Source of the DNA: an uncultured Flammeovirgaceae bacterium
GTDB taxonomy: Bacteria > Bacteroidota > Bacteroidia > Cytophagales > Cyclobacteriaceae
Direction of reading: 5' to 3'
Assembly (NCBI GenBank): GCA_946886805.1
Contig: CAMPJM010000055.1
Location: 1 to 13,138 of the forward strand
DNA: 13,138 bases
Below are positions 1 through 7,307 of the stretch, piece by piece. Under the pieces are notes generated by a model, which ran no database searches, was not told the DNA's origin, and worked only from the letters and a program-made list of their open reading frames with translations. Within the stretch, counting starts at the first letter, position 1; every line of letters starts with the position of its first letter. The position numbers and the translations under genes are program-made.

Positions 1-23
1 TCCTTCTCCTAAAGAGAGAAGGA
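1..23. repeat. perfect 8-bp hairpin at window edge
   Basis: TCCTTCTC (1-8) and GAGAAGGA (16-23) are perfect inverted copies around a 7-base loop. There is no T tract on the plus-strand side, and the minus-strand side is cut off by the window edge, so a terminator role cannot be judged. The arms may also extend to the left of the window. Confidence 0.5.
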
Positions 24-424
24 TAAATCGCCTTAACTTAATAGCATTGAGGGAGGACTTTGCCGCACTCAAAGCTAAACCGAGTTTAAAAATCGCAAAG
101 AACGCGAAATTGTAAAATATTTCACGCCAGAATTTTGCTGCCTTAAATTTTAAAAATTGCCTCTTATCCCGAAGTCCTCAGGTCAGGTTTTGCTTTTAAC
201 TTCCCGTTCTTTTTAAAGTTTTGCTAAAGGCATGCCCACGACAAAATATCACAAATACTACTGATAAGATACATAAACTTTAATTATTACCGTGATCAAT
301 TTCCACTGCTACCTTACAGCGGATGTTTTGAGGCAATATTTCTTTGTTCACCCAGGACTATAAATGTCTTTGCGCTGTAAGCTTAAGATATTATTTCAAC
401 AGATCAAAAATATTTTCAATAAAA

Positions 425-440
425 ATGTGTACGAACACAT
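425..440. repeat. short perfect dyad, operator-like
   Basis: ATGTGT (425-430) and ACACAT (435-440) are perfect inverted copies separated by 4 bases, in A+T-rich DNA about 90 bases beyond the GH20 stop. The size would suit a dimeric regulator site or a small hairpin. No second copy was found in the window, so function is open. Confidence 0.35.
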
Positions 441-494
441 ATGATTTAATGTAATGCTTGCCGGTAGATTCAATCAAATTAGGGATTAGAAATT

Positions 495-530
495 ATGAGG
501 ACTATCTTTTAATTTAAGTTGCCTCCTCAT
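495..530 (-). terminator. weak hairpin overlapping the GH20 stop codon
   Basis: ATGAGGA (495-501) and TCCTCAT (524-530) pair perfectly over 7 bases with a 22-base A+T-rich loop. The right arm overlaps the TGA stop (529-527) of the GH20 gene. It could help end transcription of the cluster, but the loop is long and no U-rich run follows on the minus strand. Confidence 0.25.
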
Positions 531-3121
531 TTTACAGAAGAAGCAACCGGCACGAAGGTAAACATCCACTTGACGGGATTTTGCCAGTTCTTCCCTTTAA
601 AACTTCCGACAGGCAACTTTACTAAAACGATGTTCCAGCCTTTTTGAACCGGCACGGCAACAGGCGGACGGTATTCATAACCCTCATCTATTAAAGGAAT
701 TTCAGAATTTCCTTGTTGACCGGCTCTTTTCCATGCGGGAGGTGCTATTACACGTCCATTAAAGAAGAGGGTACTGCCCCTATCGTCCCACGTTCCTTCT
801 GCAGGTGTATCGGAATTGTAAGACCTCGATAAGTTGTTAAAGCCAATCCAGAAATGCTTTACCGTATCTACATCGATCCATATTTTGGTAGTTGCGTACC
901 AGGTGGTATTTTCTTTCGGATCTTCCAAAATGCTGGAAACGAGGGGATGCCAGAAATGACGAAGAACGATGGTGCCTCCCACTGCCTCAAGCGCTCCCTC
1001 TGGCTTAAAACCTTCCTTTTCAGGGGCAAATGATTGGGATACATCGCCTTTGTTATCATAGGGGCCGAACAGCTTCCATTTCATATTCATTTGGGCTACA
1101 TATGGAAACGGAAGATTTGTAAAATTAAGTTTTTTATGATCCAGTAAACGCCCTTCAAACTCTTGGAAATCTTTTAGCTGAGGTGTATTGTCTGGTTCAA
1201 TATTAGCGATCCAACCTTCGTAATCACCGCCTTTCCAACTGCGCTCAGCGAAAGCAAGCAATCCGGGATAAACAGGATTCATAAGCAGCAAATCTTCCTG
1301 TTTCAGCACATTGCGGTCATGCCATAAACAAACAGTACCACCTAAAACATTGGCATCCGCCTTATCCCGGTTGCCAATCCTGCGGTTAAAAATGGTCGCC
1401 ACGCTTTCCAACGGATCCATATGATTCAGGTACAGGTGCCGTGAATCTATATATTTATAAGCTTCATTTACAGGGCCTTCCTTCATCCAGAGCTGCCGGA
1501 TGGTCTCCTTATCCAGGTTTCCGCCCGGATCCCAGCCGATAGTTTGCTTACCCATGTCGTGCAACCATTGAGTGACCGTCGGCAAAAAATCAGGATTGGT
1601 AATTTTCACTTCATCGCCACCAATATGTACATAGGGAACATCATATGTTTTACAGAAATCTGTAAGGATATTTTTGAGGATAGCCAGTCCCTCCTTACTT
1701 TGCATATCCACCCCCATAGCTCTGGTAAAAGCCGCGCTATGACCAGGCATATCTATTTCAGGGACTAATGTTATATAGCGCTCCTTGCAATACTGTATCA
1801 ATTCTTTTAATTCTTCTACCGAATAGTATGCCCCTTTATTACGCTGCATGTGCTCCGGTGCTGTCAATTCCGGGTATTGAGGCACCTCCAATCGCCAGGC
1901 AATATCTTCTGTAAAATGGAAATGGAAAATATTCATCTTATATTTTGCCATCATGTCAATCTGTTGCTTTAGCAGTGGCATGGATTGATAATTTCTTCCC
2001 ACATCGACCATATAGCCACGCCACGAAAAAGCAGGCCAGTCTGTAATTTCGCAGACATCCAGGATCGTGCCATCCCGCATAAGCTGATCCAGTGTTTGTA
2101 TACCGTTGAAAATTCCATGGTCAGTATTACCCGTTATGATAACTTTACTTGTGTCTACTTTCAGATGATACGCTTCATCCTGAAATTGCGGTGCCTCAAC
2201 TTTATTTTTACGAAGCGCTATAAAGGGTTCGTTAGCTGCTGCTGCGTTTCTGATCTCTACCCGTACGCCAGTTTCAAGCAATATTTGTTGCAATCTTTCT
2301 GCTTCTTTTTGCAATGCAGCATCGTTGACAACAATGGTTTTGCAGGCGTACAAAGGGAAATAGCCACTGCCCCACTTCACTTTCTGCGGAGAAGGAATTA
2401 ATGAGGGTTTGACTTGCAGATCGAAGACATGGGGATACAGCAAATGTTTCCATAATAAGTAAGCTTCTCCTGTTAAGTGCAGGCCATCGTTTGTAAATCT
2501 CTTTTCCAGCTTTCCATCTTCGTTGGAAAAGGCCGTACTAAGATCAATATAAGTATAGTGATAAGCAGAAGCATTTTGTTGCAGTTGTGCATTCACTTGT
2601 TTTATTTCCGCTACTTTGCTGGTGTGACCACCAAATTTTCCAAAAGCATCATTTACTGGCAAAATGCTTTGCACATATACCTGTGTCAATGGCGTCTCTT
2701 GACGGATATAAGAAGCAATCCACAATATATTTTTCAGCACACTATCCGGAGCAATATTTCTTGAAAGATCATTTACGCCTATCAGCAAAAAAACTTTTGC
2801 CGGTTTGCGGTCCGTCACTTCATCGATCCGGTGAATAACGCCCGCAGAAATATCACCGCTGATCCCACGGTTTTTGACACTGTTATCGTCAAACAACTCA
2901 CTCCATCCGGCTCCATCTGTGATGCTGTTCCCTAGAAAAATGATGTCATTATCAGTAAATGGCAAAGTCCTGAAATGGCTTGCCCGCTGGTGATAATGGG
3001 TAGAAAACAAACTATCCTGAAGCAAGGGTTTGCCCAACTGCGCAAATAAATCGCCTGAAAAAAGGAAGAGGATAAAGATAAGTTGCAGAAAAACTAAACG
3101 CTTGTTAATTTGGTATATCAT
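527..3121 (-). CDS. SGNH esterase-GH20 beta-N-acetylhexosaminidase fusion
   Basis: Exported bifunctional enzyme of 864 residues from the chosen start. A signal peptide (about 1-28, ending DLFAQ) is followed by an SGNH hydrolase domain (about 45-232) of the platelet-activating-factor-acetylhydrolase-like type: GNSIT (Ser67), RGISGD (87 region), GVNDL (Asn117), DGLHLT (D212, H215). A GH20 N-terminal domain (about 240-360) and a GH20 catalytic barrel (about 365-640) follow, with HIGGDEV giving the Asp503-Glu504 pair needed for substrate-assisted cleavage. The last 220 residues (about 645-864) form a beta-rich tail rich in aromatic residues that I cannot assign. The reading frame stays open upstream to an ATG at 3277, but that extension translates a palindromic repeat, so the ATG at 3121 just before the signal peptide is preferred; 3136 (MIELK) is possible. 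Likely role: removing GlcNAc/GalNAc exposed after desialylation, with an esterase head of unknown substrate. Confidence 0.9.
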   Translation of the reverse strand: MIYQINKRLVFLQLIFILFLFSGDLFAQLGKPLLQDSLFSTHYHQRASHFRTLPFTDNDIIFLGNSITDGAGWSELFDDNSVKNRGISGDISAGVIHRIDEVTDRKPAKVFLLIGVNDLSRNIAPDSVLKNILWIASYIRQETPLTQVYVQSILPVNDAFGKFGGHTSKVAEIKQVNAQLQQNASAYHYTYIDLSTAFSNEDGKLEKRFTNDGLHLTGEAYLLWKHLLYPHVFDLQVKPSLIPSPQKVKWGSGYFPLYACKTIVVNDAALQKEAERLQQILLETGVRVEIRNAAAANEPFIALRKNKVEAPQFQDEAYHLKVDTSKVIITGNTDHGIFNGIQTLDQLMRDGTILDVCEITDWPAFSWRGYMVDVGRNYQSMPLLKQQIDMMAKYKMNIFHFHFTEDIAWRLEVPQYPELTAPEHMQRNKGAYYSVEELKELIQYCKERYITLVPEIDMPGHSAAFTRAMGVDMQSKEGLAILKNILTDFCKTYDVPYVHIGGDEVKITNPDFLPTVTQWLHDMGKQTIGWDPGGNLDKETIRQLWMKEGPVNEAYKYIDSRHLYLNHMDPLESVATIFNRRIGNRDKADANVLGGTVCLWHDRNVLKQEDLLLMNPVYPGLLAFAERSWKGGDYEGWIANIEPDNTPQLKDFQEFEGRLLDHKKLNFTNLPFPYVAQMNMKWKLFGPYDNKGDVSQSFAPEKEGFKPEGALEAVGGTIVLRHFWHPLVSSILEDPKENTTWYATTKIWIDVDTVKHFWIGFNNLSRSYNSDTPAEGTWDDRGSTLFFNGRVIAPPAWKRAGQQGNSEIPLIDEGYEYRPPVAVPVQKGWNIVLVKLPVGSFKGKNWQNPVKWMFTFVPVASSVK

Positions 3122-3211
3122 TTTTAGTTCTATCATTTTGAGATTTGAGTCTACCATTATTTTAGTGGAGATCATTAAATATTTCAATTGCTGCTCTCCG
3201 AAGACAGCGTC

Positions 3212-3246
3212 ATTGCGATCCCGCCCTTTTCGGCGGGAGTGGCAAT
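3212..3246. repeat. REP-like palindromic element
   Basis: A two-step hairpin: outer ATTGC (3212-3216) with GCAAT (3242-3246), a small internal loop, then inner TCCCGCC (3219-3225) with GGCGGGA (3232-3238) around the loop CTTTTC. It is clearly more G+C-rich than its surroundings. From memory this resembles a palindrome dispersed in many Bacteroidota genomes. Read on the minus strand it creates the false N-terminal extension (GDCHSRRKGRDRNDA) of the GH20 reading frame. Confidence 0.8.
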
Positions 3247-3399
3247 CCCCTTCAATAACTGCCGAGGCAAAAGTCAAGCTTACGAATAACAGACGGGTTA
3301 CGCTTATTTAGGAATTGCCGCACTTTGCTGTTCATTGTGGTTTACTTATTTTGAATAAGCTATTCCAGAAATTTAATCATCTCTTTGTTCTTTTCCATG

Positions 3400-3417
3400 T
3401 CATGTCCTCTGACATGA
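3400..3417. repeat. small perfect hairpin
   Basis: TCATGTC (3400-3406) and GACATGA (3411-3417) pair perfectly with a 4-base loop CTCT. It lies in the epimerase-GH20 gap, with no clear T tract on either side. Confidence 0.4.
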
Positions 3418-3447
3418 AATTTGTAAATCTCCAATCTATCCATAATT

Positions 3448-3471
3448 GAGACCTGTCGGGGGACAAGTCTC
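3448..3471. repeat. 10-bp imperfect hairpin with G4 loop
   Basis: GAGACCTGTC (3448-3457) pairs with GACAAGTCTC (3462-3471) with a single C-A mismatch, around the loop GGGG. It is G+C-rich in A+T-rich surroundings, like a dispersed small palindrome. The mismatch suggests decay or a variant arm. Confidence 0.6.
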
Positions 3472-3750
3472 GGAAAAGAGGAAAACGTAAGACTATAGAC
3501 ACAAGGTTTAGGCACTAGATTTAAGACACTTAACCATAACATATTGTGAAAAAGTTAGCAGAAGCTGCTTTTAAGAGAATCACTGTTCAAATACTCTATA
3601 ATTTCCATTAAATTCGTATAGAACCATTTTGCCTAATATCTTAAATTTAATTTTGCCTCCTGTTCTTCGCTTAGCAATTCCATTTTTAATTATGTCACCC
3701 CTCACGGTTAAGTTCCTGCATAGATATCCTTTTATCTATAACTTTTCATC

Positions 3751-3819
3751 CTTCATATGCCTCATATCTCATGTCTCACGTCCAAAGTCTAAAGTCTACC
3801 TTCTACCTTCTAATTTCTC
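3751..3819. repeat. degenerate short tandem repeat at the epimerase 3' end
   Basis: A run of imperfect 7- to 10-base units of the form TCTCATGTCTCACG / AAAGTCTAAAGTCTACC / TTCTACCTTCTAATTTC on the plus strand. It overlaps the last seven codons and the TAG stop of the epimerase gene (3798-3796) and continues past it. It has the same character as the tract after the lyase gene. Confidence 0.65.
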
Positions 3820-4986
3820 AAGCAGTTGCCAGCAGTACCACTCCTGCCGGGGCAGGTGAAAAGGACCTTTGAACAGGTTTCCTTTTATGGTTGAAGACAA
3901 GCGGCCGTCCCGGTGCAAATATCCAAACCACTCCCCATTTTGCTTGTCGTGAAAGTTTTTATAAGCATATTCATGCACCTGCTGATGCCAATCGGCATAT
4001 TTCTGATTGCCCGTAAGCGTGTAAGCAAGCAAGGTAGCAATAATGGCTTCGTTTTGTGGCCACCAGAACTTCAGATCATGCCAATATTCCTGCACTGGCT
4101 TGCCGTAAACATCGCGGAAATACAATATTCCACCATATTCTTTGTCCCAGCCCCGTTCCCACATATAATCGAGCATACGGCAACCCAAGTCAATTAAATG
4201 GGGGTCGTTATTGCGGTGCTTTGCCTCATGAAGAATAAACCATGCGCCTTCAATGGCATGTCCTGGATTTAAGGTTCTTCCATCAAAATGGTCAATAATA
4301 CTTCCGTCCGGGCTTACCTGCTCCATTACACAACGAATATCGTCTTTTACAAAATCCTTTTCTATTTCTTCAATCCACCTTGAGATCCAGACGTCATACC
4401 TGTCGTCGCCTATATTTTCTCGTAATACCTGTGCTGTATTGATCATAATAATGCGAACACCAATACCCATAGCAGGACGAGTATTCGTAAACTTTGGGGC
4501 TAATAATCCGGGCGTTGTCGCATAATCAATACACTTCACAAATAAGCGTCTTGCCTCATGCGCCACCTCTTGATCGCCACTGGCTTTTGCATAAGCCGCA
4601 AAAGCAATCGCGGCAAAAGTTTCGGAAAAGAAATACCTTCTTTTACGGATCGGGCTTCCATCCCGTGTTACATGAAAGAACATTTGTCCGTCTTCATCAA
4701 AACAATGACGCCGTAAAAAATCAATACCCTTTTTAGCGCCTTCCAGCCACTCTTGCTTTTTTTCTACGGTATTGTACAAGGTGGCCAATAGCCAGGCAAA
4801 GCGGCCTTGGATCCACACTGCCTTGTCATCATCCAGCAAAGCCCCGTCCCCATCCCGCATCAGCAGATAGCCATCGTGTTCGTTATCAACCGATCGGGGA
4901 AACCAAAATGGCAGTGTATCGTTCAATAGCTGCTTTTTATAAAATGCCTCGTACCCTTGTAAGGATAAATTATTGCTTGTTCCCAT
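3796..4986 (-). CDS. N-acylglucosamine 2-epimerase (AGE/RnBP family)
   Basis: Cytoplasmic epimerase interconverting N-acetylmannosamine and N-acetylglucosamine, the step after the lyase in the route known from Bacteroides and Tannerella, where an AGE-type enzyme replaces the NanK/NanE phosphate route. The 396-residue protein is the usual length for an (alpha/alpha)6 barrel epimerase. Expected active-site residues are visible: R62 in QGRFAWL, H243 and E246 in NPGHAIEGAW, E313 in WPQNEAI, H377 and R380 in FHLPRQEWYCWQ; the two histidines correspond to the catalytic pair known in cyanobacterial and mammalian enzymes. No signal peptide. The ATG at 4986 lies one base after the esterase stop, so the pair is very likely co-translated. 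The C-terminal KLEGRR and the TAG stop are written in a degenerate repeat (GAAGGTAGAAGGTAG) that runs on into the intergenic region. Bacteroides nanE is the probable functional counterpart. Confidence 0.92.
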   Translation of the reverse strand: MGTSNNLSLQGYEAFYKKQLLNDTLPFWFPRSVDNEHDGYLLMRDGDGALLDDDKAVWIQGRFAWLLATLYNTVEKKQEWLEGAKKGIDFLRRHCFDEDGQMFFHVTRDGSPIRKRRYFFSETFAAIAFAAYAKASGDQEVAHEARRLFVKCIDYATTPGLLAPKFTNTRPAMGIGVRIIMINTAQVLRENIGDDRYDVWISRWIEEIEKDFVKDDIRCVMEQVSPDGSIIDHFDGRTLNPGHAIEGAWFILHEAKHRNNDPHLIDLGCRMLDYMWERGWDKEYGGILYFRDVYGKPVQEYWHDLKFWWPQNEAIIATLLAYTLTGNQKYADWHQQVHEYAYKNFHDKQNGEWFGYLHRDGRLSSTIKGNLFKGPFHLPRQEWYCWQLLEKLEGRR

Positions 4987-4987
4987 T

Positions 4988-7081
4988 TTATTTATGCGTT
5001 AAATTATGGATTGAAAAACTTGAAAACGTTGATGCCGGGAAGCCTACTTTGTTTACCAGATTCGCTGTTGTAAAAGGCTGCCAGCCATAGCGGACATACT
5101 TCGGTTCCGCTACTTTATCTGAAGAAACAAGCACCTTTTTTCCCCGGATCTCTGCCTTTGCTTCTCTGAAAATAAGATCACTTCCCGCTACTTCAAATCC
5201 ACCTATTGCTTTGCCGTCCCTTGTTTTCATTCCTTCATCAAACAGAAAGGCGCATATGGCCTGGCTACCTGAAAATTGCGCTGCCTTGAACAATGGACCG
5301 CTATAAGGAAAGCGCTTGTGGTAAGTTTTGGCAAGTGCCAGGGCAGCCAAGCGTTCACCCACTTGTCTTTTTTGTTTTGGATGTACATCTGTTGCATTTC
5401 CCACGTCGCTTGTAACTGCCATTCCTGCGTTGTCTATTTGCTGAAGCATTCTGCGCTGGCTATCCCGAAAATTGGGCCAGGAAGGTCTGTTGATGCTGGA
5501 GAGCTGGGTGTAGTAAAACGGAAAGTCATAGCCCCACTTTTCCCGCCAACTGTCAACGAGCGTTTTAAACAGCACTTCATGCAAGCCAATATTATGAGCA
5601 TTGCTTTCACCCTGATACCAGATGACGCCTTTCATAGGAAATGATATAAGGGGGGCAATGCCTGCTTCGTAATTATAAGCAGGTTCGTAAGGATGTCGCT
5701 GCTTTGAGATAAGGGCATTTCCCAGGTTCTTGCCTGCCCTCTCCCTGACCCAGGGCATAATGTAATCGGAGGTACGCCAGTTGTGCAGCATAGCTACCAG
5801 TTGTGGGTGATGTTCCAAGGTATAGCGGTCAATCCAGGATTCAGTACCAGATCCCCCAACAGCTACCTGAATTAAGCCAATAGGGACATTAAGTTGCTGT
5901 TGTAGCTGTTTTCCAAAATAATAAGCAACAGCAGAAAAATCCTTCGCCGCCGCAGAGTCGCAGCGTTGCCAGGTGCCGGAAAAGTATTCCAGTTCGTTCA
6001 CCTTTTCCAGCGTAGCAGTATCCCAGGCAAAATTTCCGGTTTCAGCTACCGGTTCCATTTGGAGCAAGCGTATAGTGGAAGACTGCTGCGCCTCCCGAAT
6101 TTCCGCATCAGTATGGATTGCAGCTTTTAAAGGGAAGGCCATGTTTGACTGCCCCGCACATAGCCATACTTCCCCGATCAAAATATCGCTGATATTTATC
6201 GCTTTATGAGCTGCCGTTATTTTCATTTCAAATGGCCCTCCCGCTTCCTGCGGAGAAAGCAAAACCTTCCATTCCCCATTAGCATTGGCGATGGTCTTTT
6301 CTTCTTCGCCTCCAAACGTTACGGTTACGGCTTCTCCTGCATTGGCAGTACCATATACCGGAATCGGCATTTTTTGCTGTAATACCATGTGATCGGCAAA
6401 GACCGGGGCTAACTGTAGACCCCCATAATCACCTGTTAAATAGGAATAAACAGTGGCAGCAATAATACCGGCACCTTCTTTAGTGGGATGCAATTCATCG
6501 GGAAATAAGTCGGGGCGACGATATAGCGGCGTGTGCAGGTCAATTAAGCCTGTCTGTTTATTTTCCGCAATAACAGGGATGAGCGACTGTATCTGCCAAA
6601 ACCAGTCCCTTGTGCCGGACCGAAAACGGGGATGCCCCGAAAAGATGGGGGTGAGCCTGCAGATGTAAACCCGAACATGGGGATTTGAAGTCCTTAAGGT
6701 ATCGATTAACCGATAATAGTCCCCCACAAACTCATCCTTATAATTGGGCCAGTTTCTGGGGTCGGTATCGTTCAACCCTAAATGGATAATGGCAATATCT
6801 GGCTTAAAGGCCAATGCGTCCTTAAATTGTTGGGTTTGATTGTAGGGTCGATGTCCTTTTTCCAGGAGGGTGGCACCATTCAGACCGAAATTAGCAACTT
6901 CATACACATCCCCCAACAGCTTTTGCAACTGTGCCGGATAGGAGAACTGCTCCCGGTCTTGTATGCCTGCCCCATAAGTGACGGAATTACCGATACAAGC
7001 TACTTTTAGCACCTTCTGACTGAATGCTAAACAGGGTAAAGCAAGAATAAAAGTTATTAGAAGTAAGAGGTTTTTTTTCAT
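4988..7081 (-). CDS. two-domain sialate O-acetylesterase (SGNH + SASA)
   Basis: Predicted exported esterase that removes O-acetyl groups from sialic acids so that sialidase and lyase can act. From the chosen start it has 697 residues: signal peptide MKKNLLLLITFILALPC... ending near FSQ (about 22), then an SGNH/GDSL hydrolase domain (about 24-220) with GNSVTYG (Ser33), GLNGAT, GLND (102-105) and DELHP (D195, H198). A beta linker follows, and then a SASA-family domain (about 300-600) with AGQSNM (Ser312), GGSGTESW, YQGESN and DVHP (H567). Both domains keep plausible catalytic residues. An in-frame ATG at 7129 would add 16 residues in front of the signal peptide, so the ATG at 7081 is preferred. 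Eight A bases follow this ATG. The stop is one base before the epimerase ATG, implying coupled translation. E. coli NanS matches the SASA half; activity on sialate is inferred from context. Confidence 0.9.
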   Translation of the reverse strand: MKKNLLLLITFILALPCLAFSQKVLKVACIGNSVTYGAGIQDREQFSYPAQLQKLLGDVYEVANFGLNGATLLEKGHRPYNQTQQFKDALAFKPDIAIIHLGLNDTDPRNWPNYKDEFVGDYYRLIDTLRTSNPHVRVYICRLTPIFSGHPRFRSGTRDWFWQIQSLIPVIAENKQTGLIDLHTPLYRRPDLFPDELHPTKEGAGIIAATVYSYLTGDYGGLQLAPVFADHMVLQQKMPIPVYGTANAGEAVTVTFGGEEEKTIANANGEWKVLLSPQEAGGPFEMKITAAHKAINISDILIGEVWLCAGQSNMAFPLKAAIHTDAEIREAQQSSTIRLLQMEPVAETGNFAWDTATLEKVNELEYFSGTWQRCDSAAAKDFSAVAYYFGKQLQQQLNVPIGLIQVAVGGSGTESWIDRYTLEHHPQLVAMLHNWRTSDYIMPWVRERAGKNLGNALISKQRHPYEPAYNYEAGIAPLISFPMKGVIWYQGESNAHNIGLHEVLFKTLVDSWREKWGYDFPFYYTQLSSINRPSWPNFRDSQRRMLQQIDNAGMAVTSDVGNATDVHPKQKRQVGERLAALALAKTYHKRFPYSGPLFKAAQFSGSQAICAFLFDEGMKTRDGKAIGGFEVAGSDLIFREAKAEIRGKKVLVSSDKVAEPKYVRYGWQPFTTANLVNKVGFPASTFSSFSIHNLTHK
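5001..5018. repeat. copy of an 18-base dispersed repeat inside the esterase 3' end
   Basis: AAATTATGGATTGAAAAA here and AAATTATAGATTGAAAAA at 8931-8948 differ at one base out of 18. This copy encodes the SFSIHNL part of the esterase C-terminus, close before its stop. Confidence 0.6.
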
Positions 7082-7150
7082 GCTTTTGTGGTAATAAGAA
7101 ACAAGTATCCGAGCCGACGTTTTTGGCATTTGCGGTTAAGAATCATTCCA

Positions 7151-7230
7151 GGATCCTTCGACCGCCAGCCGGCGGTTGACAATAGAAGCTGTTGCGTTCT
7201 TTTTTGTCATCCTGACGATAGGAAGGATCT
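7151..7230. repeat. palindromic repeat element between sialidase and esterase genes
   Basis: About 80 bases bounded by inverted ends: GATCCTTC (7152-7159) and GAAGGATC (7222-7229) match perfectly. Near the left end is a strong G+C-rich hairpin, ACCGCC (7161-7166) with GGCGGT (7171-7176), loop AGCC. The right part, containing GTCATCCTGACG and GGAAGGATCT, is of a kind I recall as dispersed in Bacteroidota genomes. No coding capacity. It sits in the 226-base gap just after the sialidase stop and before the esterase start as transcribed. Confidence 0.7.
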
Positions 7231-7307
7231 TGGTTAGTTCTTAAAATTATCGAGCAGGTTACTATTCCTAACACTATCTCTTATCCTGGTACTGGTCTTG
7301 TGTTTAC

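Larger units (their letters stand above)
1..526. other. non-coding stretch downstream of the GH20 gene
   Basis: A+T-rich DNA with no open frame on either strand that resembles a protein. It contains three small dyads (1-23, 425-440 and 495-530, listed separately). If another minus-strand gene follows to the left of the window, its promoter could lie here, but I see no convincing Bacteroidota TAnnTTTG box with a matching -33 element. Confidence 0.6.
3122..3795. other. repeat-rich intergenic region between epimerase and GH20 genes
   Basis: 674 bases without a convincing gene, the longest gap in the cluster. It holds a palindromic REP-like element (3212-3246), two small hairpins (3400-3417 and 3448-3471) and a degenerate pyrimidine-rich repeat (3751-3819). 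A 60-codon minus frame (3542-3360) has no recognisable features. Because of this gap the GH20 gene may have its own promoter. Confidence 0.6.

Noticed and set aside
1985..2401. 138-codon plus-strand frame opposite the GH20 gene
   Set aside because: Antisense shadow with cysteine- and isoleucine-rich composition typical of reverse reading; the minus frame has intact GH20 domains.
3360..3542. 60-codon minus-strand frame in the epimerase-GH20 gap
   Set aside because: It spans the hairpins at 3400-3417 and 3448-3471, has no recognisable domain, and its composition follows the repeats. The LEIYK string alone is too short to claim a four-helix-bundle protein fragment.
7071..7078. Run of eight A (minus strand) right after the esterase ATG as a phase-variation tract
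   Set aside because: MKKN-type signal peptide starts often give such runs by codon use. One tract of eight in an intact frame is not evidence of switching.
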